A stretch of DNA of 51,530 bases from Candidatus Neomarinimicrobiota bacterium. GTDB lineage: Bacteria > Fidelibacterota > UBA8477 > JABMPR01. Below the pieces are notes generated by a model, which was not told where the DNA came from, ran no database searches, and saw only the letters and a program-made list of their open reading frames with translations. Shown here one piece after another: positions 15,359 to 27,832 of this stretch (position 1 is the first letter of the stretch; every line of letters begins with the position of its first letter). A program made the position numbers and the translations under genes. The DNA lies in assembly GCA_016784545.1 (NCBI GenBank), contig JADHUM010000023.1, forward strand, positions 1 to 51,530. The letters run 5' to 3'.

Positions 15359-17881
15359 TTATTCGGCTGGCGGTGCTTCTCCCTCACCGTCAAAGATATC
15401 TTTTTGCTCAACTTCAGGGGTTTCTCCCTCAACAGAATCAATTTCTGCAGGGTCTTTCTCTTCCTGAACCCGAGTCACTGCAGCAATGGAGTCACCGTCG
15501 TCCAGGCGAATCAATTTGACTCCCTGTGTATTCCGACCAATACTGCGAATGGAGGAAACCGGCTGGCGAATGAGCACGCCACGACTGGTAATAATCATGA
15601 GGTCATCATTGTCCACAACTTCCAGGAGAGAAACCATACTACCAACCTTGGGTGTGGTCTTGATGGTGATGATACCTTTTCCTGCGCGATTCTGGACACG
15701 ATAGTTGATCACTTCGGTGCGTTTGCCAAAACCATGCTCAGAAACGGCCAGGACGGTTCCTTCGCGACGGACGACAATCATGCCCACGACGCTATCATTA
15801 TCGCCTTTGAGTTCAATACCCTTAACTCCCATGGTTTTACGACCGGTGGGACGAATATTGGTCTCGCTAAAGCGAATCGACATGCCATTTCTGGTTCCCA
15901 GAATAATGTCATTTTCACCAGAGGTGATCTGTGCATCAATGAGGTGATCATCTTCACGAATGTCTATGGCAAAGATACCACCCTTCATTGGACGGCTATA
16001 TGCTGTTAAGGCGGTTTTCTTTACCAGACCCTTGGATGTTGCCATGGTGATAAATAGATCTTCTGAGTATTCTCTTACGGCAATATAGGCCTGGACATTT
16101 TCGCCCTGATCCACACGCAGCAGGTTGATCAACGCACGTCCGCGGGTTGCTTTGCCAGCCTGTGGAATTTCGTGGACGCGTAACCAATGACATTTTCCAC
16201 GATCTGTAAAGAACAGGATGTAGTCATGGGTAGAGGCCGTAAAGAGATGCTCGATAAAATCTTCATCTCTGGCCTTAGCCCCCGCTGAACCTCGACCACC
16301 ACGGTTTTGACGACGATAACCACTCACGGGATAACGTTTGATAAAACCGTTATGAGTAATGGTGATCACCATCTCTTCTTCAGCAATCATATCTTCAATA
16401 GTGAAATCCTTGGCGTCAAAAACGATTTCTGTTCGTCGTGGATCACCATAACGCTCCTGAACATCACGAAGTTCCGTTTTAATGATTTCCATCCGGAGAC
16501 CTACATTGTTGAGGATCTCGTTCAAGCGGGCAATCAACTTGAGTACTTCTGTATACTCATCAATAATTTTCTGGCGTTCCAGACCGGTGAGTTTCTGCAA
16601 ACGCATGTCCAGAATGGCTTGAGCTTGAATCTCTGACAAACCAAATTTTGAGACGAGGGCCACTTTGGCTTCGGGTGGGTTTTTTGAACCTCGAATGGTC
16701 TTGATGATGGCATCAAGGTTATCCAGCGCGATTTTTAAACCTTCTAAGATGTGAGCTCTGGCTTCGGCTTCTCTGAGTTCAAACTGAGTACGCTTTACAA
16801 TGACTTCGTGGCGAAATTTGACAAACTCAGCGATTACCTCTTTCAAGGTTAGCACCCGGGGTAAACCATTCACCAGTGCCAGCATGATGACACCAAAGGT
16901 CTCCTGCATTTGAGTATGCTTGTAAAGCAGATTCAGGACAACTTCTGGAACCACATCGCGTTTTAGCTCGATCACAAGCCGGATACCGTCTTTATCTGAT
17001 TCATCACGGATATCTGAGATACCCTCAACCTTTTTGGTTCGAACCAGCATGACAATTTTTTCAATAAGCGAAGACTTGTTGACCTGATAAGGGATTTCAG
17101 CAATGACCAGGCTATAGCGCCCATTCTTATGCTCTTCGATATTAGCGCGGGCACGGACGGTAATCTTTCCGCGACCTGTTTCGTATGCTTCACGAATACC
17201 TGAAGCACCATAAATAATTGCGGCTGTTGGGAAATCAGGACCCTTGATATGTTCCATAAGTTCTTGAACAGTGATTTCGGGATTGTCGATTTGAGCGACG
17301 ATGGCATCCACCACCTCATTCATATTATGAGGGGGGATATTGGTGGCCATACCGACAGCAATACCACTTGAACCATTCAAAAGCAGGTTGGGAATGACTG
17401 CAGCCAGTACGGTGGGCTCTTTAAGGCTTTCATCAAAGTTGGGAATAAATTTTACGGTCTCTTTTTCAAGATCCTTCATCATCTCACTGGAAATCCGCTT
17501 CATACGAGCTTCTGTATAACGCATGGCCGCAGCACTATCACCGTCAATTGATCCGAAGTTACCTTGACCATCTACCAGGGGATAACGCAGGGAAAATTCC
17601 TGGGTCATGCGTACCATGGAATCGTATACAGCAGAATCACCGTGGGGGTGATACTTACCCATGACGTCTCCAACAATACGAGCACTTTTACGATACGCTC
17701 GATTATATCCAACCCCCAACTCCATCATTCCGTAAAGGATACGACGGTGAACGGGTTTTAAACCATCCCGGACATCGGGTAGGGCACGTGAAACAATCAC
17801 CGACATGGAATAATCCATATAGGATTTTTTCATTTCCTCTTCGATCGATGTGTTCAGTATGTTCTGTCTCTGAATCTCCAA
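15359..17881 (-). CDS. gyrA: DNA gyrase subunit A
   Basis: The 840-residue subunit cuts and rejoins DNA during negative supercoiling. Catalytic Tyr122 lies in [11 protein letters not shown]. The quinolone region reads [15 protein letters not shown] with Ser83 and Asp87, the quinolone-susceptible residues in E. coli numbering. The C-terminal wheel carries a GyrA box, QNRGGRG, near residue 520, which separates it from ParC. It ends in an acidic tail. It lies after gyrB, separated by about 120 bases containing a hairpin repeat, and is followed at 12 bases by yggS. Confidence 0.97.
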   Translation of the reverse strand: MEIQRQNILNTSIEEEMKKSYMDYSMSVIVSRALPDVRDGLKPVHRRILYGMMELGVGYNRAYRKSARIVGDVMGKYHPHGDSAVYDSMVRMTQEFSLRYPLVDGQGNFGSIDGDSAAAMRYTEARMKRISSEMMKDLEKETVKFIPNFDESLKEPTVLAAVIPNLLLNGSSGIAVGMATNIPPHNMNEVVDAIVAQIDNPEITVQELMEHIKGPDFPTAAIIYGASGIREAYETGRGKITVRARANIEEHKNGRYSLVIAEIPYQVNKSSLIEKIVMLVRTKKVEGISDIRDESDKDGIRLVIELKRDVVPEVVLNLLYKHTQMQETFGVIMLALVNGLPRVLTLKEVIAEFVKFRHEVIVKRTQFELREAEARAHILEGLKIALDNLDAIIKTIRGSKNPPEAKVALVSKFGLSEIQAQAILDMRLQKLTGLERQKIIDEYTEVLKLIARLNEILNNVGLRMEIIKTELRDVQERYGDPRRTEIVFDAKDFTIEDMIAEEEMVITITHNGFIKRYPVSGYRRQNRGGRGSAGAKARDEDFIEHLFTASTHDYILFFTDRGKCHWLRVHEIPQAGKATRGRALINLLRVDQGENVQAYIAVREYSEDLFITMATSKGLVKKTALTAYSRPMKGGIFAIDIREDDHLIDAQITSGENDIILGTRNGMSIRFSETNIRPTGRKTMGVKGIELKGDNDSVVGMIVVRREGTVLAVSEHGFGKRTEVINYRVQNRAGKGIITIKTTPKVGSMVSLLEVVDNDDLMIITSRGVLIRQPVSSIRSIGRNTQGVKLIRLDDGDSIAAVTRVQEEKDPAEIDSVEGETPEVEQKDIFDGEGEAPPAE

Positions 17882-17935
17882 CTCAATACCTCTTTATTTC
17901 TGTCTTAATCAATTCTTTTATCAGTTTAAGTGCCC

Positions 17936-17986
17936 CTTCGAGAGCCTCAGGGAGACACACCAGGTGTTATGCTGAGCCTGTCGAAG
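17936..17986. repeat. Imperfect palindromic intergenic repeat between gyrB and gyrA
   Basis: Arms of about 24 bases starting CTTCGAGAGCCTCAG and ending CTGAGCCTGTCGAAG pair with a few mismatches around a short loop. The core CTTCGACAGGCTCAG is a sequence I associate with dispersed extragenic palindromes in many bacteria. It may slow transcription or stabilise the gyrB end of the message. Confidence 0.6.
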
Positions 17987-18000
17987 CATCACGCCACTAT

Positions 18001-20211
<2,211 letters not shown>

Positions 20212-20219
<8 letters not shown>

Positions 20220-21330
20220 TGGCCTGCATCTTTCCTGCATCAATAATTTGCAGGGTATCTCCCTCGAGCTCGAGACCATGATGTCTCAAGTCTGCCAGGT
20301 CTGTGGCTGTGATAAATATTTGATGGCCTCCACGGAGGCTCTCCACAATCATTACACTGCGTTTTACGTCGAGTTCTGCAAATAGATCATCCAGTAAAAA
20401 CACAGGAGGTTCACCTAGAAAAGTCTCCAGAAAGCGGCCCTCGGCAAATTTGATGGCCACCAATACGAGTTTGTGTTCTCCCTGTGAGCCAAATTTTCTA
20501 AGATCTTTGGTGTTGAGGTAGAAGGTGAACATATCACGGTGAGGTCCCCGGGTTGTAGTGCCCTTGCGCATGTCTTCAGCCAGGGAATCCTGATAGGCGC
20601 GTCGATATAGACCTTCAAGCTCACCAGCAGTTGTTCTCACGTTGGAGATGAAAGCCATTTTCACGGATTTCTCATCTTCAAGCTCAGCATAGGCCGCATA
20701 GAGTAGTTTTTTAAACTCAGCGATATGCTTGCTGCGGGCCTCATGGAGTTGTGCAGAAATTTTGGCACGCTGATCATCCAGGGAAGACATTTGAATTCGG
20801 TCAATGGAAGTGCCATCGTTGGCATAACTCTGCAGCAAGGCGTTACGCTGCTTGAGAATGCGGGCATAGATCTGCAGGTTTTCAAGATACCCAGCATCAA
20901 CCTGGGACAGAAGCTTGTTAAAAAACAAGCGCCTGATTTCAGGGGGTCCAAAGGTTAATTCACTGTCTTCAGGAGTCAGGGAGACCAGCGGGAATCGACC
21001 AATTATCTGCGCACGACTCGTGAGGTTCTTGCTGTTAACACTCACTAATTTTTTGCGGGCAGATTCCACTTTAAGACGGACTTCATGATCATTGGCATGA
21101 CGATCCGCAAAGACACCCTTCAATTGATAGCCTACCCGACCATGTCGGGACAGGTCAGCATCCAATCGGGTTTTAAAACTACGGGTATAGGCAAGGCTGT
21201 GGATAGCTTCTAGAATAGTGGTTTTACCAACACCGTTTTCCCCATGGAGAATATTCGTGAAAGCACCAAATTCCATGGAAACCTGCTCGTATTTACGAAA
21301 GTCAATCATCGTAAGCGACTTAATCAGCAT
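20212..21330 (-). CDS. recF: DNA replication and repair protein RecF
   Basis: The 372-residue SMC-like ATPase helps load RecA at gaps. Walker A is GENGVGKT at residues 30-37. The signature region and Walker B are seen near the C-terminus as SQGEHKLVLVAIKFAEG and FLLDDLFAELDVKRS. It lies 139 bases after dnaN in the classic dnaN-recF-gyrB order. Confidence 0.96.
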
Positions 21331-21469
21331 ACCTGGGTTTTGGATGTGGCTTTATGGTTAATCATCACGTATCGATTCAATACCTTATCTCTGCCAGTAA
21401 TCAAACCGGTCAGTTTTCCCCATGTTTTAGAATCAGTTTGACGACCGGCTGTCCTGCAAAGATAGCTGT

Positions 21470-22585
21470 CTATCCCTGAAGCCGTATAGGCATTAGGAGC
21501 ATGACTAATTCTTCTTTTTCTGCCTGTACTTCAGGCAAAATCAATCCAGGACCAATTTCAGAACCCAGCCTGAATACTACACGATCCGTTTCAACGTTTT
21601 TGAGCATATCTTTAAGATAAATTGAATTGTATCCCAGGGTCAATTCTTCTCCATCATAGTCAGCCAGGACCTGTTCTTTAGCACTTGTGCTGGCTTCAGG
21701 ATCTTCAGTAAATACTTCTATATAACCGGGGTGAAGTTTCAAGGCTACCTGGTGAGTTGTACGATTCGAAAAGATGGAAACCCGACGGACGGTGGTGACC
21801 AGATCCTTACTGGAAAGGGTGACCGTCTTGTCGTTGGTGGAAGGAATGACACTTCCATAATCCGGGTATTGCTCATCGATCAGACGGCTGAAAATGGTGG
21901 CGGTCTCTGTAGCAACAGAGATGTGTTTTTCCCCAACAGACAGATTGATGGTATCACCATCATCCAGAAAGGACTGGATCAGTGATAAAAATTTGGGTGG
22001 AACAATGATATTGGCTTCAAAATCGGCGGAGACAAAATCCCGGTTGGTATATTTTACCAGACGGTGTCCGTCCGTGGCAACTGCGCGAATTTCATTGTTC
22101 TTCAGTTCAAACAGCACACCAAGTAAGGCAGGCTTCAACTCATCCTTTGAAACAGCAAAGACGGTTTTTTCTACCGTGCGTTTTAAAACCTTGGATTTGA
22201 TTTCAAGACTTTGAGCTGGACCCAATTCTGGAGCTTCAGGGAAATCCATGGCGGGGCGTCCAACAATTTTGTATGTACCTCCAGTGGTGGAGAGTGTCAC
22301 ACGGCTGTCATCAGACCAGGCAAAGGTGAGTTCTGTATCTGGTAACTCGCTGGTGATTTCCTGGAGCAGACGGACCGGCAAAGCTACGGCACCTTCATCT
22401 TCACCCAGGACATTCAGGTCAAGTGTGTAGGTGATTTCGATATCCGTACTACGCATGGAAAGAACATTCCCCTTCACGGTGAAGAGAATGTGGTTGAGAA
22501 TGGGCATGGTTGAGCGGGTGGGGCTTACGCGAGCCACCTTTTGCAAGCCGTGTAAAAGGGTTGACGAGTCAACGGTAAATTGCAT
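21470..22585 (-). CDS. dnaN: DNA polymerase III sliding clamp (beta)
   Basis: The 371-residue clamp has the three repeated clamp domains. Recognisable segments are the N-terminus (MQFTVDSSTLLHGLQKVARV), ATDGHRLVKYTNRDF, and the C-terminal LLMPIRLQG close to the family MPMR(L) end. GGAG about 10 bases upstream of ATG. dnaA does not precede it; the next gene upstream is divergent. Confidence 0.96.
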   Translation of the reverse strand: MQFTVDSSTLLHGLQKVARVSPTRSTMPILNHILFTVKGNVLSMRSTDIEITYTLDLNVLGEDEGAVALPVRLLQEITSELPDTELTFAWSDDSRVTLSTTGGTYKIVGRPAMDFPEAPELGPAQSLEIKSKVLKRTVEKTVFAVSKDELKPALLGVLFELKNNEIRAVATDGHRLVKYTNRDFVSADFEANIIVPPKFLSLIQSFLDDGDTINLSVGEKHISVATETATIFSRLIDEQYPDYGSVIPSTNDKTVTLSSKDLVTTVRRVSIFSNRTTHQVALKLHPGYIEVFTEDPEASTSAKEQVLADYDGEELTLGYNSIYLKDMLKNVETDRVVFRLGSEIGPGLILPEVQAEKEELVMLLMPIRLQG

Positions 22586-22896
22586 GATTTTGATCTCCGA
22601 ATGTCGGGTTATTCACTGTCCTGTTTCAAGCAAACCAAACTAAACTTCGATCTGGCCAATTCAAAGCTTGAACCTGTATATTTTAGCCGGCAACCGCAAT
22701 TTTTCGCCCAAAACACCCCTTTAAAGGCCATGAAACGACCTGAGGCAGGACTGACCCAGGGTAAAACAGGATATTTTCATAGATTTTATACTGTTGAGAC
22801 CAACTTAACAGGATAGAAGGAAGTACTCCTTGTTGAGAGCCATTCATAGCCTAGTTTTGTAGCATCAGTTCGTGAATTATATGATTGGGATGATTT
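22586..22896. other. Divergent intergenic region between dnaN and the next + gene
   Basis: Must hold the dnaN promoter (minus strand), but no strong -35/-10 pair stands out; TATAAA near 22785 on the minus strand is one candidate. One near-match to a DnaA box (TTATTCACT at 22610) is seen and no cluster, so there is no support for an origin here. Confidence 0.35.
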
Positions 22897-23328
22897 CTGA
22901 AAAAATTTATCACAAAATGGTTTATAAATAATCCGATCCGATTCAGACTTTTTCTGGTTTTTATCGGTATTCTGGCTGGCGTATTGCACCCCTGGTTTAA
23001 AAGTGGCATCACTGCAGAATTGTCTGATACAAAAATGATGTTCATGCTGGGATTCTCTACTGTGACTTTCACCTTTATGCTCACCCTGTACCGCAGCCTG
23101 CAAAAGCTCTTTCGCAAGGGTGTTGAAATAGAGGGTCGCAAAGTAGATTTTGATGAACGCACCCTGGTCAGGGCTGTAGGCATTTTTTGGTTCCTTCCCT
23201 TTGGTTTAAGCTTGCAGGTAGCCACCTTTAGTGCCGGGGCTTCTGACCCACATTTTGGGAAGGTTATGATTATCCAGGGACTGGCCATCAGTCTGGGTGC
23301 ATGGCTGTCACAGATCATTAAAAAATAG
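22897..23328 (+). CDS. Small four-helix membrane protein with non-standard start
   Basis: No family recognised. Frame open from a stop at 22891. The first ATG-like codon in frame is TTG at 22984, which would cut off the first membrane helix. Reading from CTG at 22897 gives 143 residues that begin (M)KKFITKWFINNPIRFRLFL, a natural membrane-protein N-terminus. Hydrophobic segments lie at about 18-35, 47-66, 89-108 and 124-140. GGGA is about 9 bases before the CTG. It is transcribed towards priA and divergent from dnaN. A CTG start, a use of TTG at 22984, or a sequence error are all possible. Confidence 0.55.
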   Translation: MKKFITKWFINNPIRFRLFLVFIGILAGVLHPWFKSGITAELSDTKMMFMLGFSTVTFTFMLTLYRSLQKLFRKGVEIEGRKVDFDERTLVRAVGIFWFLPFGLSLQVATFSAGASDPHFGKVMIIQGLAISLGAWLSQIIKK

Positions 23329-23464
23329 TCCGCTGAGATAAATTTGGACCATTAAACCTGGATACAGGTCTTTTTATATCTTCTGATATAGATTATTATC
23401 AACCCGCTAACCACATTTCATGAATAAGCGTTTCTTTTAATCCCCAGAAGCCTCATTTTATAAG

Positions 23465-25879
23465 ATGGAAAAAGCCATGTATGTTGAAATTGTTTTCCCC
23501 CTGAGTCTTGACCAGGCCTTTACCTATTCAGTTCCAGAAGAACTGAACGATGTTGTTCAGATAGGACAACGTGTCATTGCTTCCCTGGGTCGACGCAAGC
23601 AACAGGGCATGATCATTGGCGTCAAGTCAGATCCACCTGCAGATTTTACCGGCAAATTAAAAAGTTTTGAAAATATCGTTGATCCCGTTCCAGTCTTTGA
23701 TGATCATCTTATCAATCTTCTAAAATGGATGAGTCGTTACTATTTCACCCCCCTGGGGAAGGTGATCCAATCAGCCATTCCTTCTGATGCCCGCATGAAG
23801 AAAGAGATCATCATCCAGGCTACCGCCCTTTTACATGGGGCAGATGAGTTCAGCAACTTTCTAGAGTCAAAGGGTCTGGTGCGCTTATCAACGCTGAAAC
23901 GAAAATTCGGGGCAGACTTTGCCGTGAACCAGGTAGCGCGCCTGCAAAGACAGGGTCTTCTGGAGCTGGAAAATGAATTCGAGTTCAAAGGAAAAAGAGC
24001 CTCAAGTTACCTTGTTATTCCGGATCTGGGGCGGGATTCAGAAATTCCCACCAATGCCAGAGCTCAACAAAAAGCTTTTGATATTCTCAACGATTTCCCT
24101 GAGGGTATCCCCCTGGACAAGCTGAGAGATGAGTATGAGGTATATCGCCCGATTATCCATAAACTGGCTGATCGCGGCCTGGTCAGGCTGCAGGAAATTG
24201 AACCTGATATTGACCCCCTGAAAGACTATCACCGACCACCGCCTAAAGTTGTCGAACTCAATCATGAACAAACCATTGCCCTGAAAGAGGTGACACGATC
24301 TCTGGATGATCATGAGTTTACACCCTACATGCTTTTTGGGGTCGCCGGTAGCGGCAAGACCGAAGTGTATTTGAATGCCACAGCCCACGCTCTGGAACAA
24401 GGTCGCTCTGTCATTGTCCTGGTTCCTGAGATTGCCCTGGCTCCTCAAATTGCCTATCGCTTCCAATCACGTTTTGGAAATATTGTAGCGCTCTGGCATT
24501 CAGGCCTCAAAGGGGCAGAGCGACTATGGACCTGGCAACAGATTCAGAAAAACAGATTTACCATTGTGGTGGGGGCGCGCTCAGCTGTATTAACGCCCCT
24601 TAAAGACCTGGGTCTCATCATTGTGGATGAGGAACAGGAAAACAGCTACAAGCAGCAGGATAACGAACCTCGCTATCATGCTCGTGATGTAGCCCTGGTG
24701 CGTGGACAGGAAGAAAAAGCAGTGGTGCTGCTTGGATCGGCGACACCCTCTCTGGAAACCTATTACAACCTGACAACCAACCGTTACAAGGGACTCCATC
24801 TCACCAAGCGCTGGGAAAAAGCCAAACCACCCCTAGTGGATCTGGTGGATATGGGTGCCGAACGGGAAGAGACCCGTGATTATACCAGCCCCTTTTCAAG
24901 AAAGCTGGTTGCTGCCATCAGAGAGACCCTGGAGAATGGGAAGCAGATCATTTTGTTCCAGAATCGAAGGGGCTACGCTCCTGTTATTACCTGCCGGGAC
25001 TGCAATTGGACCATGGTTTGTCCCCATGATAATATTTCCCTGACTTATCATAAGATTGGCAACAAGATGCGCTGCCATTTTTGCGATTTTGAAGCGCCGA
25101 CTCCCATCAGTTGTCCCGAATGTCGTTCCCTGGACCTGAAATTTGGTGGCATGGGAACGCAAATGGTGGAAGAAGCCCTGGAAGCCCAATTTCCAGATGT
25201 GCCTGTTTGTCGTATGGATATGGATACAACCCGTGGCAAGGGTGCACACACAAAATTGCTGGGTGATTTCGCCCGCGGGGAGTATAAAATTTTACTGGGA
25301 ACTCAGATGATCGCCAAAGGTCTTGATTTTGAGAATGTCACCCTGGTGGGAGTCATTAATGCTGATTCAGGCTTGCATTTTCCAGACTTCAGGTCTCGGG
25401 AGAAAACCTTTCAACTGGTGTATCAGGTATCTGGTCGCTCAGGTCGTGGAGAGTTCCCCGGTCGTGTAGTTGTTCAGAGTTGGATGCCAGACGATATTTC
25501 CATCCAGTGCGCTACCAAAAGTGATGTCAAACTTTTCTATAATGGCGAGTTAAACGATCGCGATCAACTCCAGTACCCACCCTTTTCCAGAATGATTTCT
25601 TTTGGATTTATGGGTCGTTCACGTGAGGCGGTAATTCGCCTCGCAGAACATGCCTCAGAGGGATTTAAAAATCAAAAGGTAGTTCAATTATTGGGACCAG
25701 CACCTGCCATGATTGAGAAAAGTCACATGGGTTTTCATTGGAAGCTGGTTTTGAAAACCTCAAAAGCAGATGATCCCACAGGCGGTGCGCTCCGGCAGGC
25801 TGCAGGACATGTATTGCAAACCACCAAGGACAAATATGTTCGGGTAACTGTAGATGTGGACCCCTATCAAATTCTCTAG
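23465..25879 (+). CDS. priA: Primosomal protein N' (PriA helicase)
   Basis: The 804-residue 3'-to-5' helicase restarts stalled forks. The N-terminal 3'-DNA-binding domain (VEIVFPLSLDQAFTYSVPEE) is intact. Walker A is GVAGSGKTE at about 292-300. The Walker B box reads DEEQ at 388-391, where the family usually has DEEH, followed by the expected NSYKQQ. The zinc-binding region holds the paired cysteines CRDC, C, CHFC, CPEC at about 515-570. The ribosome site is weak; Met5 is an alternative start. The next gene overlaps its end by 26 bases. Confidence 0.95.
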   Translation: MEKAMYVEIVFPLSLDQAFTYSVPEELNDVVQIGQRVIASLGRRKQQGMIIGVKSDPPADFTGKLKSFENIVDPVPVFDDHLINLLKWMSRYYFTPLGKVIQSAIPSDARMKKEIIIQATALLHGADEFSNFLESKGLVRLSTLKRKFGADFAVNQVARLQRQGLLELENEFEFKGKRASSYLVIPDLGRDSEIPTNARAQQKAFDILNDFPEGIPLDKLRDEYEVYRPIIHKLADRGLVRLQEIEPDIDPLKDYHRPPPKVVELNHEQTIALKEVTRSLDDHEFTPYMLFGVAGSGKTEVYLNATAHALEQGRSVIVLVPEIALAPQIAYRFQSRFGNIVALWHSGLKGAERLWTWQQIQKNRFTIVVGARSAVLTPLKDLGLIIVDEEQENSYKQQDNEPRYHARDVALVRGQEEKAVVLLGSATPSLETYYNLTTNRYKGLHLTKRWEKAKPPLVDLVDMGAEREETRDYTSPFSRKLVAAIRETLENGKQIILFQNRRGYAPVITCRDCNWTMVCPHDNISLTYHKIGNKMRCHFCDFEAPTPISCPECRSLDLKFGGMGTQMVEEALEAQFPDVPVCRMDMDTTRGKGAHTKLLGDFARGEYKILLGTQMIAKGLDFENVTLVGVINADSGLHFPDFRSREKTFQLVYQVSGRSGRGEFPGRVVVQSWMPDDISIQCATKSDVKLFYNGELNDRDQLQYPPFSRMISFGFMGRSREAVIRLAEHASEGFKNQKVVQLLGPAPAMIEKSHMGFHWKLVLKTSKADDPTGGALRQAAGHVLQTTKDKYVRVTVDVDPYQIL

Positions 25880-26765
25880 TCAATATACCAGGATATTTTT
25901 CCTGGCAATGGTGCTGCTTTTTTCAAGTGCACCTCTATCAGGCCAGGCTCTATTTCTGAAGTCAGGTAATCTTTCAATGATGAGCGACAAGGGAGACTCA
26001 ACGCTTCTGCTTCGAGCGGTAGAATTGATTCGTTTGGAACAGCAGTACTACAAAGCATTGTTTGGTTTACGGCTTGAGGATGAACTGGAAATCAGGTTCT
26101 ATTACAACCCGGACAAAGTGGGTGCACGATTGCATGCCACGCCGTATTGGAGTGCCGGAATGGCCAGATCTGGTTCAGAGATAGCAATTTTTGGCAGGGA
26201 TCGAAACCAATGGCTCACAATTTTGAAACACGAACTCTTTCACGCGCTACTCGGCCAGAACGAGGTGAATATACCGGTCTGGTTGAATGAGGGTCTGGCT
26301 CAATGGCATGCGGGTCAGATGGACTGGGGCGGCTTTATGGAACTGGGAGGAGCAACGGCCAGGGGAAACCTAATTCCCCTCGTGGATCTAGATGTGATTT
26401 TAAGTTTTAACCATAAGCGGGCAAGCCTGGCTTATGGACAGGCTTTGGATGCCACTCGATTTTTAATCAAGCGTCAGGGAGAATCCATCCTGCCTTATCT
26501 CCTCCGGGCGGACGACCTAGGGTTTAGAGAACGATTCAAGGCTGAGACAGGAGAAGACCTGGTCGATTTTGAAATCGCCTGGCGTGAGGATCTGGAAGCA
26601 CGCTTCTGGTTCTTTAAAATTTCCAGAATCCCTGGGGCTCTCTGGGCAATTTCGCCTTTAATTGTTGTATTGGCCTGGTATCTCAAAAAAAGAAAAGGTA
26701 AAAAGAAACTGGATGAATGGGAAGAGGAAGAGTCCCTAGAGGATAAACCCAAATATTTTGCTTAA
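25854..26765 (+). CDS. Membrane-anchored gluzincin metallopeptidase (peptidase MA-like)
   Basis: The 303-residue protein has a signal peptide ending SGQ (about residue 31). The zinc motif is HELFH at 126-130, and the third ligand is in LNEGLAQW (Glu146), as in the gluzincin peptidase MA-like families. One membrane helix lies at about 262-279 (LWAISPLIVVLAWYL) with a charged cytoplasmic tail. The catalytic domain faces the periplasm. Substrate unknown. Its start lies inside the end of priA. Confidence 0.82.
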   Translation: MWTPIKFSSQYTRIFFLAMVLLFSSAPLSGQALFLKSGNLSMMSDKGDSTLLLRAVELIRLEQQYYKALFGLRLEDELEIRFYYNPDKVGARLHATPYWSAGMARSGSEIAIFGRDRNQWLTILKHELFHALLGQNEVNIPVWLNEGLAQWHAGQMDWGGFMELGGATARGNLIPLVDLDVILSFNHKRASLAYGQALDATRFLIKRQGESILPYLLRADDLGFRERFKAETGEDLVDFEIAWREDLEARFWFFKISRIPGALWAISPLIVVLAWYLKKRKGKKKLDEWEEEESLEDKPKYFA

Positions 26766-26780
26766 CCCGGGACACCTTGG

Positions 26781-26914
26781 AAACCAATTTTCAGCGAACA
26801 GCGTGAGCCAAATTGGTTTCTAGATAATTGGTTTCCAGAAAGGGTAGAGTTACTTGGCTTTAGGCTGGGGTTGATTAAACCAATTTAGCCCCCTGCGGGG
26901 TCGGAAATCGGTTT
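26781..26914. repeat. BIME-like repeat, left copy
   Basis: Contains two palindromes that share arms AAACCAATTT and AAATTGGTTT (last arm AAATCGGTTT). The first is at 26781-26819, with core CAGCGAACAGCGTGAG. The second is at 26877-26914, with GC-rich core CCCCCTGCGGGG. A nearly identical 133-base copy occurs at 27638-27770 on the far side of the transposase gene. Confidence 0.88.
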
Positions 26915-26972
26915 CCAGAGAATGGGTTTCCAGGCAGTGTGAAAATATTGGCTTTTAGTAGTGGTTGTGGTT

Positions 26973-27010
26973 AAACCAATTTAGCCCCCTTCGGGGTCGG
27001 AAATTGGTTT
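26973..27010. repeat. Additional REP palindrome before the transposase
   Basis: Same AAACCAATTT/AAATTGGTTT arms around a CCCCCTTCGGGG core, 93 bases before the start codon of the REP transposase. Confidence 0.85.
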
Positions 27011-27102
27011 AATCAGTTTTAATCTGCTGCAAATAAGTTTTTGTTTGACGGATTTGTTCTATATTCGCTAAACCCCAATATCATATGACAAAGGAAATTA
27101 TC

Positions 27103-27663
27103 ATGGCTTTAAGCTTTGATAAACGTGACTTGACGCCTGGATGTCTCATTCATGTTTACAATCGAGGAAACAATAAAATGATCATCTATAAATCGAATGC
27201 TGATTATAAATGGTTTTTGAATAAGGCTGAGTATTTAAGAATAAATGATCACTTTGACGTAATCGCATTTTGCTTAATGCCAAATCACTTTCACTTTTTG
27301 CTGAATACTAAGACAGAAGACAGCCTAAGTAAGTTTTTTCACCGCCTTCAACTAGCCTATGCAAAGTATTTTAATCGGAAATACTCACATTCAGGCCATG
27401 TTTTCGGGGGACCTTTCAAAACAGATGTGTTTAGGGATGAGCACCATGTGACAGAAATAGCCCGTTATATTCACATGAATCCAGTATCAGCCGGATTGAT
27501 CACAAGACCAGAGAATTGGAAGTGGTCAAACTATAAACAGTTAATTAACTATGAAATAGATCTGGGTAGCTCATTTTACAGCGAGATTTACGGCGGATTT
27601 GTTGAGTACAAACTGTTTGTTGAAAGTCAGCTAAAAGAAACCAATTTTCAGCGAACGGAGTGA
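27103..27663 (+). CDS. REP-associated tyrosine transposase (RAYT, Y1 HUH family)
   Basis: The 186-residue single-strand transposase-like protein has the HUH metal motif in CLMPNHFHFLL. The catalytic tyrosine is probably in the helix ARYIHMNPVSAGL, followed by the WKWSNY segment typical of RAYTs. The N-terminal LIHVYNRGNNK motif is also typical. ATG at 27103 with AAGGAA upstream is preferred to an ATG six codons earlier. The gene is framed by REP palindromes, and its last codons and stop lie inside the right-hand repeat copy. It likely copies or moves those repeats. Confidence 0.92.
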   Translation: MALSFDKRDLTPGCLIHVYNRGNNKMIIYKSNADYKWFLNKAEYLRINDHFDVIAFCLMPNHFHFLLNTKTEDSLSKFFHRLQLAYAKYFNRKYSHSGHVFGGPFKTDVFRDEHHVTEIARYIHMNPVSAGLITRPENWKWSNYKQLINYEIDLGSSFYSEIYGGFVEYKLFVESQLKETNFQRTE

Positions 27664-27770
27664 GCCAAATTGGTTTCTAGATAATTGGTTTCCAGAAAGG
27701 GTAGAGTTACTTGGCTTTAGGCTGGGGTTGATAAACCAATTTAGCCCCCTGCGGGGTCGGAAATTGGTTT
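27638..27770. repeat. BIME-like repeat, right copy
   Basis: Near-identical direct copy of 26781-26914, with palindromes at 27638-27676 and 27733-27770. It supplies the last residues and the TGA stop of the RAYT gene. Confidence 0.88.
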
Positions 27771-27832
27771 CTCTTAACCCGAATCTATTTCATATTGGAG
27801 ATTTACACTGGGGGCACAAACAGGAGATATTC

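Noticed and set aside
15404-16009. 201-codon + frame inside gyrA
   Set aside because: Opposite-strand shadow of a well-conserved gene.
22605-22620. Possible DnaA box and origin upstream of dnaN
   Set aside because: Only one imperfect box, no cluster or AT-rich unwinding region, and dnaA is not adjacent.
27728-27832. N-terminal extension of the TPR/DUF1579-like gene
   Set aside because: It translates the REP repeat; the signal peptide and ribosome site start at 27833.
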